From positions 3,782,001-3,846,000 of the forward strand of contig NZ_CP030771.1 in assembly GCF_006088715.1 (NCBI RefSeq): 64,000 nt of DNA. The letters run 5' to 3'. The position numbers and the translations under genes are program-made. The first letter of the stretch is position 1, and each line of letters starts with the position of its first letter. The stretch is from Streptomyces sp. YIM 121038. Its GTDB lineage: Bacteria; Actinomycetota; Actinomycetes; Streptomycetales; Streptomycetaceae. The notes beneath the pieces are model-generated. The model was not told the origin of the DNA, made no database searches, and saw only the letters and a list, made by a program, of their open reading frames with translations. Shown here one piece after another: positions 33,768-41,696 of this stretch.

Positions 33768-34091
33768 CTACGCGGCCGTCAGGAGGGGACGGCCGGGCGC
33801 TCGCGGGCGCGTGCGGCCCCGGGCGTCGGGGTCGCGCTGGGGCAGGAAGGCGGTGCGCCGTTCGCGGTCGCGGATGGCGGTGCGCACGCGGGTGCGCGGC
33901 ACGGCGGGCGCGGAGCGCGCGGCGAGCAGGGAGCACAGGGCGAGCGCGGAGCCCGCGGCGGCGGTCGCGGCGACCGCGACGGCGCCCACGAGGCTGCCGG
34001 TGTCGGCGAGGGCGGTCTCGACGAGCAGGACGAACAGCAGGACGGCGGGCCGCAGGGCTCCGCCCCAGCGCCTGACCAGTTCCTTGATCAA
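33768..34091 (-). CDS. DUF6412-type small membrane protein
   Basis: A 107-residue protein with two hydrophobic segments (about 14-32 and 35-62) and a basic C-terminal tail (RTRVRTAIRDRERRTAFLPQRDPDARGRTRP). I chose a TTG start at 34091 because GGAGGAGGG lies at proper spacing; no ATG or GTG fits. It precedes the YidC paralogue and a functional link is plausible. The name rests on my recollection of the family pattern. Confidence 0.68.
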   Translation of the reverse strand: MIKELVRRWGGALRPAVLLFVLLVETALADTGSLVGAVAVAATAAAGSALALCSLLAARSAPAVPRTRVRTAIRDRERRTAFLPQRDPDARGRTRPRAPGRPLLTAA

Positions 34092-34141
34092 GGCTGCCCT
34101 CCTCCCCGAACCCCTGTGCGTACGTATGTGTCTGCTGCTGT

Positions 34142-34672
34142 TTATACAGGATCCGTGACGACGGGCTGAAGCAGACGCCGGGGGGCCAGCAGCACCCGGC
34201 TGACCGGATCGCTTGGTTCCGGATCGAGTCCGGGGCCGGGCAGCATCTCCACGTCGTCGACCGGCACGAGCAGCCCGCAGGCCGGGCACTCCCCCGACGG
34301 CCCCAGTTCCGTACCGCACGGCGCGTGCCGGAAGTAGCGCAGCGGCTCGGCGCCCGCGAGGGACTCGCGGCCCCACGCGCTCAGCGCGCGCAGCGTCGGC
34401 CAGAGGGCGCGGCCCCGCTCGGTCACCACGTACTCGTGCCGCCGGGGCGCCCCCGCGCACGGCCGCTTCTCCAGGACGCCCGCCTCGGTGAGCGTCTGGA
34501 GCCGGGCGGCGAGGACCGCGCGCGGGATGCCGAGGTGGACGAGGAAGTCGTTGTAGCGGCGGACGCCGTAGAGCGCGTCGCGCACGACGAGCAGCGTCCA
34601 GCGCTCACCGACGACCTCCAGGGCGCGGGCGATGGAGCACTCCTGCGCCGCGTAGTCCTTGCCGAGAGCCAT
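34142..34672 (-). CDS. HxlR-family transcriptional regulator
   Basis: A 176-residue winged-helix regulator. The HxlR core is SIARALEVVGERWTLLVVRDALYGVRRYNDF, followed by RAVLAARLQTLTEAGVLEKR and YVVTERG. The C-terminal part adds a Cys-containing segment (HAPCGTEL, CPACGLLV) that looks like a small zinc ribbon. Divergent from the MFS exporter gene, with paired operator-like repeats between; it probably represses the exporter. Confidence 0.93.
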   Translation of the reverse strand: MALGKDYAAQECSIARALEVVGERWTLLVVRDALYGVRRYNDFLVHLGIPRAVLAARLQTLTEAGVLEKRPCAGAPRRHEYVVTERGRALWPTLRALSAWGRESLAGAEPLRYFRHAPCGTELGPSGECPACGLLVPVDDVEMLPGPGLDPEPSDPVSRVLLAPRRLLQPVVTDPV

Positions 34673-34702
34673 GGCCCCCACTGTAGTCCTTTTGCCGACC
34701 CG

Positions 34703-34768
34703 AGGTTCATTCATTGAACTGATCCCTGCTACGGTCGTCACGCATCGCAGGTTCAATGAATGAACCTG
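34703..34768. promoter_or_regulatory. Two operator-like repeats between the HxlR gene and the MFS gene
   Basis: AGGTTCATTCATTGAACT (34703-34720) and CAGGTTCAATGAATGAACCTG (34748-34768) share the core TTCAATGAATGAACCT in opposite orientation. They are AT-rich against the local base composition and lie in the divergent promoter region, as expected of HxlR operators. Confidence 0.78.
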
Positions 34769-34822
34769 AATGACCCGTCGACGCGTGCGCCCCACCACGC
34801 ACCTCCCGAAGGGCACTGACCC

Positions 34823-36232
34823 ATGCCACGCACAGCCACCGCGGCGGCCACCGCGACCCCCGCCGCCGCCCCCGTCCGCACGGCGTCCCCCGCCCGGACC
34901 CTCGCCCTGACCAGCGCCGCGACCTTCATGGCCCTGATGACGTACACGGCCCCGATGGTCACGCTCTCCGACACCGCCGCGGCCCTCGGCACCTCCCTGT
35001 CCGCACAGGCCTGGCTCCTGAACGGCACCCCGCTCGGGCTCGCGGCCCTGCTCCTCGTCGCGGGCAGCCTCGCCGACGACTACGGCCGGCGCCGGATCTT
35101 CCTGTACGGGACGTACGCGCTCGGCGTCACCACGGCGCTGGGCGCCCTCGCCACCTCGACCTGGATGTTCACCCTGGCCCGCGTGGTCCAGGGCGCGGCC
35201 AGCGCCGCCGTCCTCGCGGCCAGCCTCGGCCTGATCGCGCAGGCCTACCCGGCGGGGCCCGGGCGGATCCGGGCGACCGGCGTCTGGGGCGCGTTCGTCA
35301 GCGGCGGCATAGCCCTCTCGCCGGTCGTCTCGGGCGCCCTCGCCACGCTCACCGACTGGCGCCTGCCGTACGCCGTCATGGCCGTGGCCACCCTCGCCGT
35401 CGGCACCCTCGGCCCGCGCGCCCTGACCGAGTCCCGGGCCCCGCGCGCGGGCCGCCCCGACCTCGCGGGCGCCCTGACCTTCGGCCTGGCGCTCGTCGCC
35501 CTGCTCGCCGCGCTCACCCTGGGCCGCGACGGCTGGCTGCGGCTGCCCGTCGGCGCCCTGCTGCTCACCGCCGCCGTGCTGCTCACCGCGTTCACGTACG
35601 TGGAACGCCGTGCGGCGACACCGATGCTGGACCTCGGCCTGCTGCGCCGCCCGCTGTTCCTCGCCTCGTCGGCGGGCGGGCTCTTCACCGGCCTCTCGGT
35701 GATCGCCCTGTTCAGCTATCTGCCGACGGTCCTCCAGCGCACCATGGGCCTGTCCGCGACGGGCACCGGCTGGCTATTCATGCTCTGGGCCGGGACCGGC
35801 TTCCTGGTCGCCCTCCAGGCCCGGCGGCTCGCGGGCCGGGTCCCCGCGCGGGCGCAGCTCGCCGCCGGGTTCCTGCTGCACGCCGTCGCCGCCGTGACCA
35901 TGCTGGGCGCGGCCGCCGCGGGCTCCTGGCCGCGCCTGCTGCCCGGCCTGCTGCTCTCCGGGGCGGGCAGCGGCCTGCTGAACGCCGCCCTGCCGCTGCT
36001 GGCCGTCGAGTCGGTGCCGCCCGGGCGCGCCGCGATGGGCTCGGGCGCGGGCAACACCGCCCGCTACCTGGGCTCCGCGGCGGGCGTCGCCCTGATGATC
36101 GCCGTGGCCACCGCCTCGGGCTCGTCGCCCGCCGCGCTCGCGCACGGCGCCGACGTGGCCCTCCTGGTGTCGGCGGGCCTCGGCGTCCTGGCCGCGCTCA
36201 CCGTCCTGACGCTGCGGGAGCGGCGGCGCTGA
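34823..36232 (+). CDS. MFS drug-type exporter (DHA2-like)
   Basis: A 469-residue transporter with 12-14 helices. Motif A is GSLADDYGRRRIFLYG, motif B-like ARVVQGAASAAV, and motif C-like GGIALSPVVSGALA. Probably a proton-driven exporter of drugs or metabolites, induced through the divergent HxlR regulator. Its 3' end overlaps the opposite symporter gene by 35 bases. Confidence 0.9.
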   Translation: MPRTATAAATATPAAAPVRTASPARTLALTSAATFMALMTYTAPMVTLSDTAAALGTSLSAQAWLLNGTPLGLAALLLVAGSLADDYGRRRIFLYGTYALGVTTALGALATSTWMFTLARVVQGAASAAVLAASLGLIAQAYPAGPGRIRATGVWGAFVSGGIALSPVVSGALATLTDWRLPYAVMAVATLAVGTLGPRALTESRAPRAGRPDLAGALTFGLALVALLAALTLGRDGWLRLPVGALLLTAAVLLTAFTYVERRAATPMLDLGLLRRPLFLASSAGGLFTGLSVIALFSYLPTVLQRTMGLSATGTGWLFMLWAGTGFLVALQARRLAGRVPARAQLAAGFLLHAVAAVTMLGAAAAGSWPRLLPGLLLSGAGSGLLNAALPLLAVESVPPGRAAMGSGAGNTARYLGSAAGVALMIAVATASGSSPAALAHGADVALLVSAGLGVLAALTVLTLRERRR

Positions 36233-37724
36233 CCTCGTCGTGGCCGTCGTCGACCGGGTCCCGCGCGAGCACCTCGCCGTCCGGACGGGGGTCCCGGTCC
36301 GGCGGACCGGCGTACGACACCACGAGCGCGACCAGGAGGTTGACGCCGAGCGCGACGATCCCGGCGTTCACTCCGGCCACCGGATCGCGGTCGGTGAAGA
36401 CGAGGGCGCACACCACCGCGACGCCCACGACGAGCCCGCTCACCGCCCCCGCGAGCGTGAGCCGCCGCCACACCAGGCCGAGCAGCAGCATCGGCACGAG
36501 CTGCGCCATCCCCTCGTACGAGATGAGCGAGAGGCGCACGAGGGTGTTGGGCGTCGCGTACGTCAGGACGAGCGCGAGCGCGCCCGCGGCCACGACGACG
36601 CCCTGCGAGGCGAGCTTCTGCCGCGCGGGCGACCGCCACCGGGGCAGCAGGGACAGCACGCTGCTGCCCCACATCGTCCCGATGACCAGCATGAACACCG
36701 CCATCGGCACGATCGACGAGAGCGCGGCGGCGACCCCGATGACGCCGACGGCCCACGCGGGCAGCGAGTCCACCACCAGCTGGAACAGGGCCAGGTTCGA
36801 CCCGGCGCCGGTCAGCCCCGGCACCACGAACAGGGCCGCGAGGCCGAGCAGCATCGGCACGAACAGCAGCACGTTGTACGCGGGCAGCCAGATGGCGTTG
36901 CGGCGCAGCGCGTCGGCGCTGCGGGCGCCGAGGTACCCGGCGACGGTGGTCGGGAAGATCACGACGGTGAGCGCGTTGAGGAACGACGTGGTGGCGAACC
37001 AGGCCTCGCCGTACGGGGAGCCGCCGTGCCCCGGCAGCGTCAGCCAGTCGCGCTTCTCGCTCACCACCCGGTCGAGGAAGTCCCCGTACCCGTCGAAGTA
37101 GTGCAGGGGTACGTACACGGCGAGGAAGGCGAGCGTGCCGATGACGAGCACGTCCTTGAGCACGGACACCCACGCGCTGCCGCGCAGACCGCTCACGACC
37201 ACGAACCCGGTGGTGACGGCGAACCCGATGAAATAGGCCCAGTTCAGGCTGATCGCGCCGTACGAGATCGTCGAGACGACGACCCCCATCCCGGTGATCT
37301 GCAACTGGATGTACGGCAGCAGGAACACGGTCGCGAGCACGGCGACCCCGGCGCCGAGCCAGGGCCTGCCGAAGCGGTGCGCCACCATGTCGCTGACGCT
37401 GACGAGCCCGTGCCGCCGCGCGTAGTCCCACAGCAGCGGCCCGACGACGTACCCGACCGCGTAGCCGCAGGACATGTAGGCGACGACGTAGAGCACGGGC
37501 GCCCCGTAGTTGTACCCCCAGCCCGCGGCGCCGAGATAGCTGAAGCTCGTGTACCCCTCGCCCGCCATCAGGACCCAGATGAACACGGGCCCGAGCGAAC
37601 GCCCGCCCACCGACCACTCGGTGAGCCCGCCCTGCCCGCCGCGGCCCCGCACCGCGAGGAGGCCGAGCGCGACCGTGCCGACCATGAAGACGCCGAAGAC
37701 GGAGGTGGCGACGGCGGTGTTCAC
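36198..37724 (-). CDS. Sodium:solute symporter, MctP-like monocarboxylate permease
   Basis: A 508-residue SSS-family transporter with about 13 helices. Recognisable segments are TEWSVGGRSLGPVFIWVLMAGEGYTSFSYLGAAGW, FGRPWLGAGVAVL and ALSSIVPMAVFMLVIGTMWGSS. The GTG start overlaps the DUF3311 stop (GTGA). The DUF3311 plus SSS pair is typical of MctP-type uptake of lactate, pyruvate or similar acids. The last 35 bases overlap the MFS gene on the other strand. Confidence 0.88.
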   Translation of the reverse strand: MNTAVATSVFGVFMVGTVALGLLAVRGRGGQGGLTEWSVGGRSLGPVFIWVLMAGEGYTSFSYLGAAGWGYNYGAPVLYVVAYMSCGYAVGYVVGPLLWDYARRHGLVSVSDMVAHRFGRPWLGAGVAVLATVFLLPYIQLQITGMGVVVSTISYGAISLNWAYFIGFAVTTGFVVVSGLRGSAWVSVLKDVLVIGTLAFLAVYVPLHYFDGYGDFLDRVVSEKRDWLTLPGHGGSPYGEAWFATTSFLNALTVVIFPTTVAGYLGARSADALRRNAIWLPAYNVLLFVPMLLGLAALFVVPGLTGAGSNLALFQLVVDSLPAWAVGVIGVAAALSSIVPMAVFMLVIGTMWGSSVLSLLPRWRSPARQKLASQGVVVAAGALALVLTYATPNTLVRLSLISYEGMAQLVPMLLLGLVWRRLTLAGAVSGLVVGVAVVCALVFTDRDPVAGVNAGIVALGVNLLVALVVSYAGPPDRDPRPDGEVLARDPVDDGHDEVSAAAPAASGR

Positions 37725-37954
37725 GGGCGCCGCCCCGTCCGGCCGCGCTTCCGGTCCGCCCGGTACGTGAGCCACACCGCGACCGGTGTCAGGAGCGTGG
37801 CGCCGAGCAGCCACACGAACAGGAAGGGCAGCCCGAGCACCACCGGATCGACCCGGTTGGCGAAGGGCAGCGCCCCCAGATACAGCACGAAGGGCACGAG
37901 CAGCCAGCACAGCTGCGGCCGGCGCAGGAACTGCGCCTTACGGCGAATGATCAC
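37721..37954 (-). CDS. DUF3311 small membrane protein, symporter partner
   Basis: A 77-residue protein with two helices (about 15-32 and 40-62) and basic ends. It is the usual small upstream partner of MctP-like symporters and is coupled by a 4-base overlap. Confidence 0.87.
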   Translation of the reverse strand: MIIRRKAQFLRRPQLCWLLVPFVLYLGALPFANRVDPVVLGLPFLFVWLLGATLLTPVAVWLTYRADRKRGRTGRRP

Positions 37955-37965
37955 GGGGCGTCAGC

Positions 37966-38772
37966 CTACCGAGGCGCCATCGAACGCAGCTTCCCCCACA
38001 CGACGAGCCGGTACGTCGAGGTGTAGGCCGGGGTGCAGGTGGTGAGCGTGAGGTAGTACCCCGGCTCGCGGAAGCCGTACCCCGGCCGCACGTCGCTGCG
38101 CGGCACGGCCCTCAGGACACCGCTGTCGTACGGGGTGGTCCGGGCCAGCGTCCTGACGACGGCGTACGTGTAGACGGCGGCGCGGGTCTCCACGGTGATC
38201 CGGTCCCCGGCCCGCAGCCGGTCGAGGTGCCGGAACGGCTCGCCGTGGGTGTTCCGGTGCCCCGCGAGCGCGAAGTTCCCGGCGCGGCCGGGCCGGGCGG
38301 TGCGCGGGTAGTGGCCGACGTATCCCTTGTCGAGCACCGCTCGCTTGCCGATGCCTTCGGCGACGGGGGCGCTCAGGCCGAGGCGGGGGACGCGGAGGAT
38401 GGCGTAGGCGGCGTGGGGGCGGGAGGCGGGGCCTGGCCCGCCTTCGGCGTCGGGGGCGGGGTCGTCTTCGGCGTCGGGGGCGGGGCCGTCTTCGGCGTCG
38501 GGGGCGGGGTCGGGGGCGGCCTTGGGGACGGCGCCGGGCACGGCGCCGTCCCCGGCATCGGGAACGGCCCGGTGGCCCCACTCCTCCTCCAGCCGCTCGA
38601 CGGCGGCCCGCGCCCCGGCCCGGGCCTGCCGGTTGGTCCACCACAGCTGATGCACGACCAGCAGGAGCAGCACGAGCCCGAGGGTGACGAGGAGCTCGGC
38701 GGTGCACCAGAGGGAGCGGGCGAGGACGGAACCGCGCTCCCCGGGGGCTCCGTGCGTGACGACGCGAACCAC
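37966..38772 (-). CDS. Class E sortase
   Basis: A 268-residue membrane transpeptidase. An N-terminal helix (LLVTLGLVLLLLVVHQLWW) is followed by an Asp/Pro/Ala linker with three DAEDGPAP-type repeats. The catalytic domain shows His in FALAGHRNTHG, Cys in LTLTTCTPAYTS and Arg in STYRLVVWG. GTG start with GGGAGGGG. Class E sortases use LAxTG substrates; the proteins at about 26.5 kb (LARTG) and 29.9 kb (MAHTG) are candidate clients. Confidence 0.93.
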   Translation of the reverse strand: MVRVVTHGAPGERGSVLARSLWCTAELLVTLGLVLLLLVVHQLWWTNRQARAGARAAVERLEEEWGHRAVPDAGDGAVPGAVPKAAPDPAPDAEDGPAPDAEDDPAPDAEGGPGPASRPHAAYAILRVPRLGLSAPVAEGIGKRAVLDKGYVGHYPRTARPGRAGNFALAGHRNTHGEPFRHLDRLRAGDRITVETRAAVYTYAVVRTLARTTPYDSGVLRAVPRSDVRPGYGFREPGYYLTLTTCTPAYTSTYRLVVWGKLRSMAPR

Positions 38773-39026
38773 TCCGCCCCCCCTCCCGGCGACTCGGCAG
38801 GCCCGCAAGATAGGGCCACGGCCGCGAAGAGACCAGCCCCACGAGGGCGGTGCCCCGACCGGGAGCGAGGGGAAACGACGCACCGAGGACGACCACGCTC
38901 CCCCGATGGGAGCGAAGAGACGACGGGACGCACCGACGAGGCGACGACGCCCCCGCGGACGGAACGGACCACACCGGCGACAAGGCCCATACACCCTGGC
39001 CGGGGTACGGCAGTACGGTGTCACCC

Positions 39027-40085
39027 ATGCGCCCCGACACGCCTGCCGACCACGTCGACCACATCGCCGAAGCGGAGCGCCTGGAGCGCACCGCGGGCCT
39101 CTACCCGGAGGACGCCGAACACCTCCTCCTCCAGGCGGCGGCCCATCTGGAGCTGGCCGACGCCCGAGACCGCGCGACGACGCTCTACGACCAGCTCCTG
39201 TCCCCGTCGGCACCGCACCCGCCGGAGAACCCCACCCTGATCCGCGCGCTCAAGGCGGCGAACCTCTGGGAGTACGGCCACGAGGCGGAGGCCAGGGCGA
39301 TCATCGACGGCGTGCGCGGCCAGCGCCCGGCGGACGCCGCCCCGTGGGTGATCGTGGCGGAGTCCCTGGAGTCCCACGACGAGCTGGACCAGGCGCACGA
39401 CACGTTCTCGGAGGCGCTGGCCCTCCTGCTCCCCGCGCCCGACCTCGAACCGCCGTACGCCACGCACCCGTTGCTCTACGGCCGGCACCGCGTCCGGCGC
39501 CTGCTCGGCGCGCCGCACGACAACTGGGACGAGCGCGCGGACCGCGTCCACCGGGCCCGCGCGGCGGCGTCGGGCCGCACGCCGGTGCCCCTGGACGAGC
39601 TCCACGACCCGAAGCGGATCTGGGCCCTCGGCTCGGAGAACCCGGAGGAGATCCGCGCCGAGATCACCCGCCTCCAGGCGGAACTGGGCACGTACCGGGA
39701 GGCCCTGTCCCGCCCCTTCCCGGTGGCGGTCCTGCACTGGCCCGCCACGGAACTCACCGAGCTCCTGACGGCGTATCCCGGCCTTGCGGCCGAATACCCC
39801 TCCCACGAGGCCCACTTGACGACGATAGAGGCCTCCCTGCGCGAGCTGTCCGCCTCCGGCACCCCCAACCTCGGCATCGTCACCGGCACGGTCCCCTCCT
39901 ACGAAGCCTTCGCCGCCTCCGAGGGCACCCCACCGTCGGACCCGGCCCTCCTCCCCCAGTACGCGACGACACTGGCGGCGAGGGGGCGGGCGGAGGAGTG
40001 GCCACCACGGGACGATGAGCAGTGCTGGTGCGGGTCAGAGCGCGACTACGCCAACTGCCACAAAACCCAGTGGACGAGCAGTTAA
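39027..40085 (+). CDS. SEC-C motif protein with tetratricopeptide-like helices
   Basis: A 352-residue protein of helical repeats (TPR-like, for example LLLQAAAHLELADARDRATTLYDQLL) with a C-terminal zinc motif CWCGSERDYANCH. The ATG lies about 8 bases after a TACGGT that could be a -10, and there is no Shine-Dalgarno, so the message may be nearly leaderless. Function unknown; SEC-C motifs usually mediate protein contacts. Confidence 0.85.
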   Translation: MRPDTPADHVDHIAEAERLERTAGLYPEDAEHLLLQAAAHLELADARDRATTLYDQLLSPSAPHPPENPTLIRALKAANLWEYGHEAEARAIIDGVRGQRPADAAPWVIVAESLESHDELDQAHDTFSEALALLLPAPDLEPPYATHPLLYGRHRVRRLLGAPHDNWDERADRVHRARAAASGRTPVPLDELHDPKRIWALGSENPEEIRAEITRLQAELGTYREALSRPFPVAVLHWPATELTELLTAYPGLAAEYPSHEAHLTTIEASLRELSASGTPNLGIVTGTVPSYEAFAASEGTPPSDPALLPQYATTLAARGRAEEWPPRDDEQCWCGSERDYANCHKTQWTSS

Positions 40086-40137
40086 CTGACCTCGTCAGCG
40101 GCAGGGGCACCCACAGAAACCGAAAGCGGAATCCAGC

Positions 40138-40340
40138 ATGGCACGGCTCATCCTCCAGACTCCCGGAGAGATCTGCACCAACACAGAGCTGGGGGAACAC
40201 AAACTGCTAGCGCCAGGAGACGACGCCGGACTTCAGGCCGTCGCCTCCTGGCTAAAAGGCCAGCCTGCGGCCGAGGCCTACACCGAGGCGATCCGGAACT
40301 CGATCGACTACGTCCTCGACGGTGGCAGGACGGGACGGTC
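40138..40340 (+). pseudogene. Fragment resembling the N-terminus of a NaeI-type restriction endonuclease
   Basis: About 67 residues from MARLILQTPGEICTNTELGE to IRNSIDYVLDGGRTGR resemble the start of NaeI-family type II endonucleases, whose N-terminal helix ends in LDGxRTGR just before the catalytic core. After RTGR the frame runs on without family resemblance, and the DNA instead matches, on the other strand, a truncated ATPase domain. The fragment has CTA codons and is less GC-rich than its neighbours. The catalytic core is gone and no methyltransferase is present. Family call is from memory of the motif. Confidence 0.5.
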
Positions 40341-40563
40341 GGGGCTTCAGCACCACATGGCCTTGCCAGCCGCCTCGGGCACGGTCCCCCACTCCCTCGC
40401 TCATCGCAGCGATCAGACGCAGTCCGCGGCCACGCTCCGATTCCACGCACTTCTCACCCAGGGCCGGCGGGCCGCGGCTCTCGTCGCGCATCTCCACCCA
40501 CAGGCGGCCTCCCCCGGCTCCAAGGATCAGCCCCGCCGCGGCGCCCTCCCCATATATGGACAT
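40252..40563 (-). pseudogene. Truncated HATPase_c_2-type (RsbW-like) ATP-binding protein
   Basis: A frame of 103 residues starting MSIYGEGAAAGL. It carries the C-terminal half of the anti-sigma-factor ATPase fold: LWVEMRDESRG and SERGRGLRLIAAMSE followed by GWQGHVVLK. The N-box half is missing and the tail (PRPSRPATVEDV...) reads across the endonuclease fragment. It is probably a relic, not an active kinase. Confidence 0.5.
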
Positions 40564-40695
40564 GGCGAACCTCCCTCCGGCCACGCCAGCGCTGCGCCCA
40601 CCGCGCCGGGAAATCACCGCCCGTTACGCTCAGGCCAAGAGACCGGCCCCTATCCGCCGGTCCATCCAGAAACCTCCCGGAAGCGAGGCGCAGGC

Positions 40696-41004
40696 ATGGC
40701 CAAGGTCCAGGTACCCCCGGCAGCGGTCGCGGCAAGTGGGCTCGTCGGTGGGTACGCCACCGCCCGGTTCACCAAGAAGCGGCCCCTCGGTGGGGTCGTG
40801 CTCGCCGTCGCCGGGGCCGTCGCGGCCAAGGGGTGGCAGGAGCGGGCCGGGGGCAGGGCCGCCGCCGGGCTCGGGGCGGCGTACGTCGCGGCCTTCGCCG
40901 GGTCGCATCCGCTCGCCAAGAAGGTCGGGGCCTGGCCCGCCGTGTTCGGGGTCGCGGGTGCCGTGGGGCTCGCCTCGTGGGTCGTGGCGGACCGGCGCCG
41001 CTAG
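40696..41004 (+). CDS. Small Gly/Ala-rich membrane protein
   Basis: A 102-residue protein with three or four hydrophobic Gly/Ala segments (VAASGLVGGYATA, GVVLAVAGAVAA, AAGLGAAYVAAFAG and FGVAGAVGLASWVV) separated by short basic loops, suggesting a membrane protein. I do not recognise the family. It lies between the relic region and a convergent membrane-protein gene. Confidence 0.65.
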   Translation: MAKVQVPPAAVAASGLVGGYATARFTKKRPLGGVVLAVAGAVAAKGWQERAGGRAAAGLGAAYVAAFAGSHPLAKKVGAWPAVFGVAGAVGLASWVVADRRR

Positions 41005-41020
41005 AGCGCGGCATCGCCTC

Positions 41021-41461
41021 CTACGCGCTGCTCCCGAGGTGCCCGACCGCTCGCGACCGCAGCTGCCGCGCGACCCCCGCCACCGCGAGCACCGCACCCC
41101 CGCCGACCGCCACGAACACCACCCAGGCCAGCGGCCACAGCGACGCGTCCGGGGGCTCGTGGGTCAGGAACGACGCCAGGAGGAGGCCGGCCGGGGGCGC
41201 GGCCACCACCGGCAGGACCCAGTACAGGCGATCCCGGTAGCCGAAGTAGGCCGCGAGGGCCAGGACCGTGACGACGACGCCGGTGATGCCCATGTCCGTG
41301 ACGGGGGACGTCTCGTCGATGTCGCCCGGCGACTCGGCACGGTTGCGCAGGTCCCAAGGCAGGAAGAGCAGATACGTGGCCGCCGCCAGGCCCGCGCCGA
41401 GCAGCCGGACCATCCCCCGCTCAAGGAGGGGGCGGGCGCGCAAGGGGCTCAGTGCGTTCAT
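41021..41461 (-). CDS. Membrane protein of unknown function
   Basis: A 146-residue protein with four hydrophobic helices (about 20-35, 58-78, 84-103 and 108-130) and the loop WDLRNRAESPGDIDETSPVTDMG. No Shine-Dalgarno is evident before the ATG. An upstream palindrome at 41498-41513 could be its operator. Confidence 0.7.
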   Translation of the reverse strand: MNALSPLRARPLLERGMVRLLGAGLAAATYLLFLPWDLRNRAESPGDIDETSPVTDMGITGVVVTVLALAAYFGYRDRLYWVLPVVAAPPAGLLLASFLTHEPPDASLWPLAWVVFVAVGGGAVLAVAGVARQLRSRAVGHLGSSA

Positions 41462-41497
41462 GTGTACGACGATGGCGCGCGGGTGGTGGGGCCCGCC

Positions 41498-41513
41498 TGA
41501 GTACTCGTACTCA
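41498..41513. promoter_or_regulatory. 16-base palindrome upstream of the membrane protein gene
   Basis: TGAGTACTCGTACTCA is a 16-base inverted repeat in an otherwise GC-rich region, 37 bases before the start codon. It has the look of a TetR-type or similar operator; the binder is unknown. Confidence 0.5.
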
Positions 41514-41559
41514 ATTGCCTTGCTTGGGAGCACAGTTCCCCCCCCCGCCGCCTGACGCC

Positions 41560-41695
41560 CACTCCACCAGAGACCACTGGAGGCCACCGGAGACCCGCCG
41601 GAGACCACCGGGGGGCCCACCGGAGACCACCGGGGCCCGCCAGAGACCACCAGAGCCCCGCCGGAGGCCACTGCGCCTCGCCGGAGCCCACCGCC
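41560..41695. repeat. Degenerate GGAGACCACC-type repeat
   Basis: About ten imperfect copies of CCGGAGACCACCGG-like units lie between the DUF445 gene stop and the downstream membrane-protein gene. No gene is seen in it. Confidence 0.8.
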
Positions 41696-41696
41696 A

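Noticed and set aside
40138..41004. A single 288-residue gene joining the endonuclease-like start to the small membrane protein
   Set aside because: The middle third is the antisense of an ATPase fragment, and the ATG at 40696 with its own upstream GA-rich site fits a separate small gene.
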